This document shows positions 61,795 to 64,000 of a DNA stretch of 64,000 bases, one piece after another; positions within the stretch are counted from its first letter, which is position 1; every line of letters starts with the position of its first letter. Location of the stretch: positions 1,612,001 through 1,676,000 of the forward strand of contig NZ_LR134439.1 in assembly GCF_900637845.1 (NCBI RefSeq), given 5' to 3'. Position numbers and translations under genes: made by a program. The stretch is from Erysipelothrix rhusiopathiae. GTDB lineage: Bacteria > Bacillota_I > Bacilli_A > Erysipelotrichales > Erysipelotrichaceae. The notes under the pieces were generated by a model. The model had not been told where the DNA came from. It saw only the letters and a list, made by a program, of their open reading frames with translations, and made no database searches.

Positions 61795-62493
61795 TTATAC
61801 ATCAGAAATGAGTTTCCAACTATTAAATTTATAATCACCATGAAATTCTAAATATTCCACGAGTATTTTAAGTAAATCATATCGATTAATTGTTTCCAAA
61901 TATGCATCGACATCACGATTCGAAAAAATACCAAGTAGTGCAATCATCAATGATTTAGTCGTTTTAATTGTATGTTGTGCATGCGTTGCGCAGACATAGC
62001 CACCGTGTTCAATTGAAAAAGCATTTACATTTGTACTCCCACACATGACACATCCTTCAACATCAGGTGTGAATCCTTGTGTTTGAATTATAAAAGCCAA
62101 ATACTTTATACAGTGAACCTCTAAATTGTTGGACTCAATACAATTCTCGAACCATTGATAAAATAAGTGATGTGAATCGAAATCAAAACATCGCACTGTT
62201 AATTCAGAGACCAATGACATATACATCAACCAATCAAGATTCTGCCGCACTTGTAAATATGCATTGATTGATTCACCACCTATAATTCGATTTAATTTAT
62301 GTTCTTGAAAATTAAATCGATATTGAACTTTAGAAAATTCGAGTCCCAGTCGTCCTTGTTTTGATTTTGCACGGTAATAGCCCGGCAAAATCATCCGGAT
62401 CAACCCATACTCATAACCAAGAAAATGGACCATCGCATCATGTTCTCGAAATGGAACAATCGATACAATGAATCCAACATCCTTATTGTTCAT
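61795..62493 (-). CDS. recO: DNA repair protein RecO
   Basis: 232 residues. An N-terminal OB fold (VGFIVSIVPFREHDAMVHFLG), the LPGYYRAKSKQG segment, and a C-terminal domain with a zinc site (GCVMCGSTN) fit RecO. RecO loads RecA on SSB-coated gaps with RecR. It overlaps era by 11 bases, the conserved era-recO pair. Confidence 0.9.
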   Translation of the reverse strand: MNNKDVGFIVSIVPFREHDAMVHFLGYEYGLIRMILPGYYRAKSKQGRLGLEFSKVQYRFNFQEHKLNRIIGGESINAYLQVRQNLDWLMYMSLVSELTVRCFDFDSHHLFYQWFENCIESNNLEVHCIKYLAFIIQTQGFTPDVEGCVMCGSTNVNAFSIEHGGYVCATHAQHTIKTTKSLMIALLGIFSNRDVDAYLETINRYDLLKILVEYLEFHGDYKFNSWKLISDV

Positions 62494-63379
62494 ATTCAGT
62501 TTCGATATATCCGAGTTGATTCAACATACGAGCACGATTACGCCAGTTCTTTTCAACACGAACATATGTTTCTAAGAAGACTTTTTCACCTAGTACTGTT
62601 TCCAACTCACCACGGGCACGTTCACCAATTTGCTTAATCATACTGCCTTGTTTACCGATAATGATCCCTTTTTGCGAAGGACGATCTACGAGAATAACAG
62701 CACTGATAATTGTTGCATTTTTCTTTTTCACAATGCGTTCAATAGCGACAGCGACACTATGTGGAATTTCCTCTTCAGTAAGTTCAAGAATTTTTTCTCG
62801 AACAATTTCCGCCATAATAAATTGCTCTGGATATGCACTGACTTGATCTTTAGGGTAATACATTACACCCTCTTCCATATAACTTAAGGTTACGTCAAGC
62901 AAGCGATCTACATTGTTATTTTCAAGGGCCGAAATAGGTACAATTTCCGCAAATTGAAAATCGGTTGAAGCAGCAATACGCTCAAGCAATGCCTGTTCAC
63001 TCATTTTATCAACTTTGTTAATAATCAAAAACACAGGTATTTTAAGCTTGCTTAAACGTTCAATTACAAATTCATCACCCGTTCCAAACGGCTCTGCACC
63101 ATCAATGATGTAGTAAACCAAGTCCACACCTTTAAAATGAGCATATGCGGTACGGTTCATTCGCTCTCCCAATTGATGTTTCGGTTTATGAATCCCAGGA
63201 GTATCAATAAAAATTAATTGATAATCTTCTTCTGTTTTAACACCGATGATAGCATCGCGCGTTGTTTGTGCTTTTTCTGTTACAATCGCAATTTTTTGTT
63301 TAACGATTTGATTAATGAGTGTTGATTTCCCTGCATTGGGACGCCCAACAATTGAAATAAATCCTGATTTAAATGTCAT
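62483..63379 (-). CDS. era: Ribosome maturation GTPase Era
   Basis: 298 residues. GTPase motifs VGRPNAGKSTLINQIV, DTPGIHKPKHQLGERM and INKVDK are followed by the KH domain (GIIIGKQGSMIKQIGERAR). Era binds the 3' end of 16S rRNA in 30S assembly. It overlaps the cdd stop by 11 bases. Confidence 0.97.
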   Translation of the reverse strand: MTFKSGFISIVGRPNAGKSTLINQIVKQKIAIVTEKAQTTRDAIIGVKTEEDYQLIFIDTPGIHKPKHQLGERMNRTAYAHFKGVDLVYYIIDGAEPFGTGDEFVIERLSKLKIPVFLIINKVDKMSEQALLERIAASTDFQFAEIVPISALENNNVDRLLDVTLSYMEEGVMYYPKDQVSAYPEQFIMAEIVREKILELTEEEIPHSVAVAIERIVKKKNATIISAVILVDRPSQKGIIIGKQGSMIKQIGERARGELETVLGEKVFLETYVRVEKNWRNRARMLNQLGYIETEYEQ

Positions 63380-63770
63380 TTAAGTCCTTCTTTCCAAACA
63401 TTAACGGCATCAGTTCCTCAATGTTAGTTGTCATTGATTCCTTACCGTTTGATAAATATATAGGGGTTGTCGGTTCAAGTAATTCCGAAAGCACTTGACG
63501 ACAAATACCACAAGGACCTGCTAAGAGATTCCCGTCTGTAACGATTGCAATACCCATAATATCTTCTTGACGATATCCATGAGAATAGGCTGAGAACACA
63601 GCACTTCGTTCACCACAATTCGTTGCACCATACGATGCATTTTCGATATTTGCACCTACAAATGTCTTTCCATCACGTGTCAGGAGACACGCACCAACAT
63701 GATAGTTAGAGTAAGGTGCATAGGCATTGCCCATTGCTTCAAAAGCTTTTGTAATGAGTTCGTCTTTCAT
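63369..63770 (-). CDS. cdd: Cytidine deaminase
   Basis: 133 residues. Zinc site with NCGERSAVFSAY (catalytic Glu) and PCGICRQVLSE, typical of homotetrameric Cdd. It deaminates cytidine and deoxycytidine in pyrimidine salvage. SD AAGGAG. Its ATG overlaps the dgkA-like stop, giving the dgkA-cdd-era order of Bacillus. Confidence 0.96.
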   Translation of the reverse strand: MKDELITKAFEAMGNAYAPYSNYHVGACLLTRDGKTFVGANIENASYGATNCGERSAVFSAYSHGYRQEDIMGIAIVTDGNLLAGPCGICRQVLSELLEPTTPIYLSNGKESMTTNIEELMPLMFGKKDLNDI

Positions 63771-64000
63771 ATAAATCTCCTTGTGAGTACGATAACTCCT
63801 ATAATGATTGCATATAGAGCCGCTAACAACACCGCACCAGCAGCAATATCTTTTATTTCCTTTACGTGCAAATTATAATTTTTAATTAGCAAATCACAAA
63901 TATCCTCAACTGCTGAATTTAAAAACTCAGTAACCAGAACCATAAACACCGCACTGATTACAAACATCCATTCAACAGGGGTGATCCCAATAAAAGCAAA
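63767..64000 (-). CDS. dgkA: Undecaprenol/diacylglycerol kinase DgkA family, C-terminal part
   Basis: The gene enters from the right edge; 77 codons are visible. The family core is seen as VLVTEFLNSAVEDICDLL (with the catalytic Glu and the EFLNSAVE signature), followed by HVKEIKDIAAGAVLLAAL and a final membrane helix. In Gram-positives this enzyme phosphorylates undecaprenol. The N-terminus lies beyond the window. Confidence 0.88.
   Translation of the reverse strand, partial: FAFIGITPVEWMFVISAVFMVLVTEFLNSAVEDICDLLIKNYNLHVKEIKDIAAGAVLLAALYAIIIGVIVLTRRFI

Noticed and set aside
1-64000. Mobile elements, prophage, toxin-antitoxin or defence islands
   Set aside because: No transposase, integrase, phage, restriction or toxin family protein was seen; gene content and codon style are uniform housekeeping.

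Overview
This is a 64 kb stretch of a low-GC Gram-positive (Firmicutes) chromosome, made up almost entirely of housekeeping genes. I infer the class Erysipelotrichia, with an Erysipelothrix-like organism as the best guess. The basis is the low GC, strong Shine-Dalgarno (SD) sites, Bacillus-type factors (YqeH, RsfS, YlxM, Prp, TrmK, single-chain GlyRS, DnaE next to NrnA), a T-box and an RFN riboswitch, together with Mollicute-like features such as a NadD-YqeK fusion and an EF-P with an unusual loop. I could not test the species by comparison. I saw no rRNA, tRNA, CRISPR array, insertion sequence or prophage.

Layout. 1-6.5 kb (minus strand): rplU-prp-rpmA-obg-ruvA-ruvB-murG-divIB-asp23-fakA, led by an L21 autoregulatory leader. 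6.8-8.2 kb (plus): a peptidoglycan deacetylase preceded by a coupled 11-codon leader ORF. 8.2-19.7 kb (minus): smc-ftsY-ylxM-ackA-nrnA, then dnaE and a two-component system. 19.8-20.3 kb (plus): a membrane-anchored thioredoxin-fold-like protein without cysteines. 20.4-30.1 kb (minus): parE-parC, then purB-yqeH-yhbY-nadD/yqeK-rsfS-methyltransferase-mtnN. 30.3-33.4 kb (plus): plsY and a two-gene ABC exporter. 33.5-39.8 kb (minus): a metal ABC transporter, T-box-controlled pheS-pheT-yebC, and a LEA-like repeat protein. 40-41.4 kb (plus): an NADH oxidase-type flavoprotein. 41.4-49.1 kb (minus): RFN-riboswitch-controlled ribU, then an acidic tail-anchored protein-cmk-der-gpsA, hup, a YugP-type metalloprotease and a secreted protein with paired cysteines. 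48.6-52.3 kb (minus): a compressed comG competence-pilus operon ending in efp. 52.3-64 kb (minus): dgkA-cdd-era-recO-glyS-dnaG-rpoD-trmK-helicase-pbp2-rpmG-hydrolase.

The genes form tightly packed, often overlapping operons (TAATG, ATGA and TGATG junctions are common) covering replication and segregation, translation and ribosome assembly, envelope growth, and phospholipid entry steps (FakA, PlsY, GpsA). No clearly novel multi-gene system is evident. The points most worth a second look are the reduced comG operon with an appended efp, the short-armed SMC, the EF-P loop, the palindromic operator at a consensus promoter ahead of the metal transporter, the cysteine-paired secreted protein, and the overlapping leader ORF of the deacetylase.
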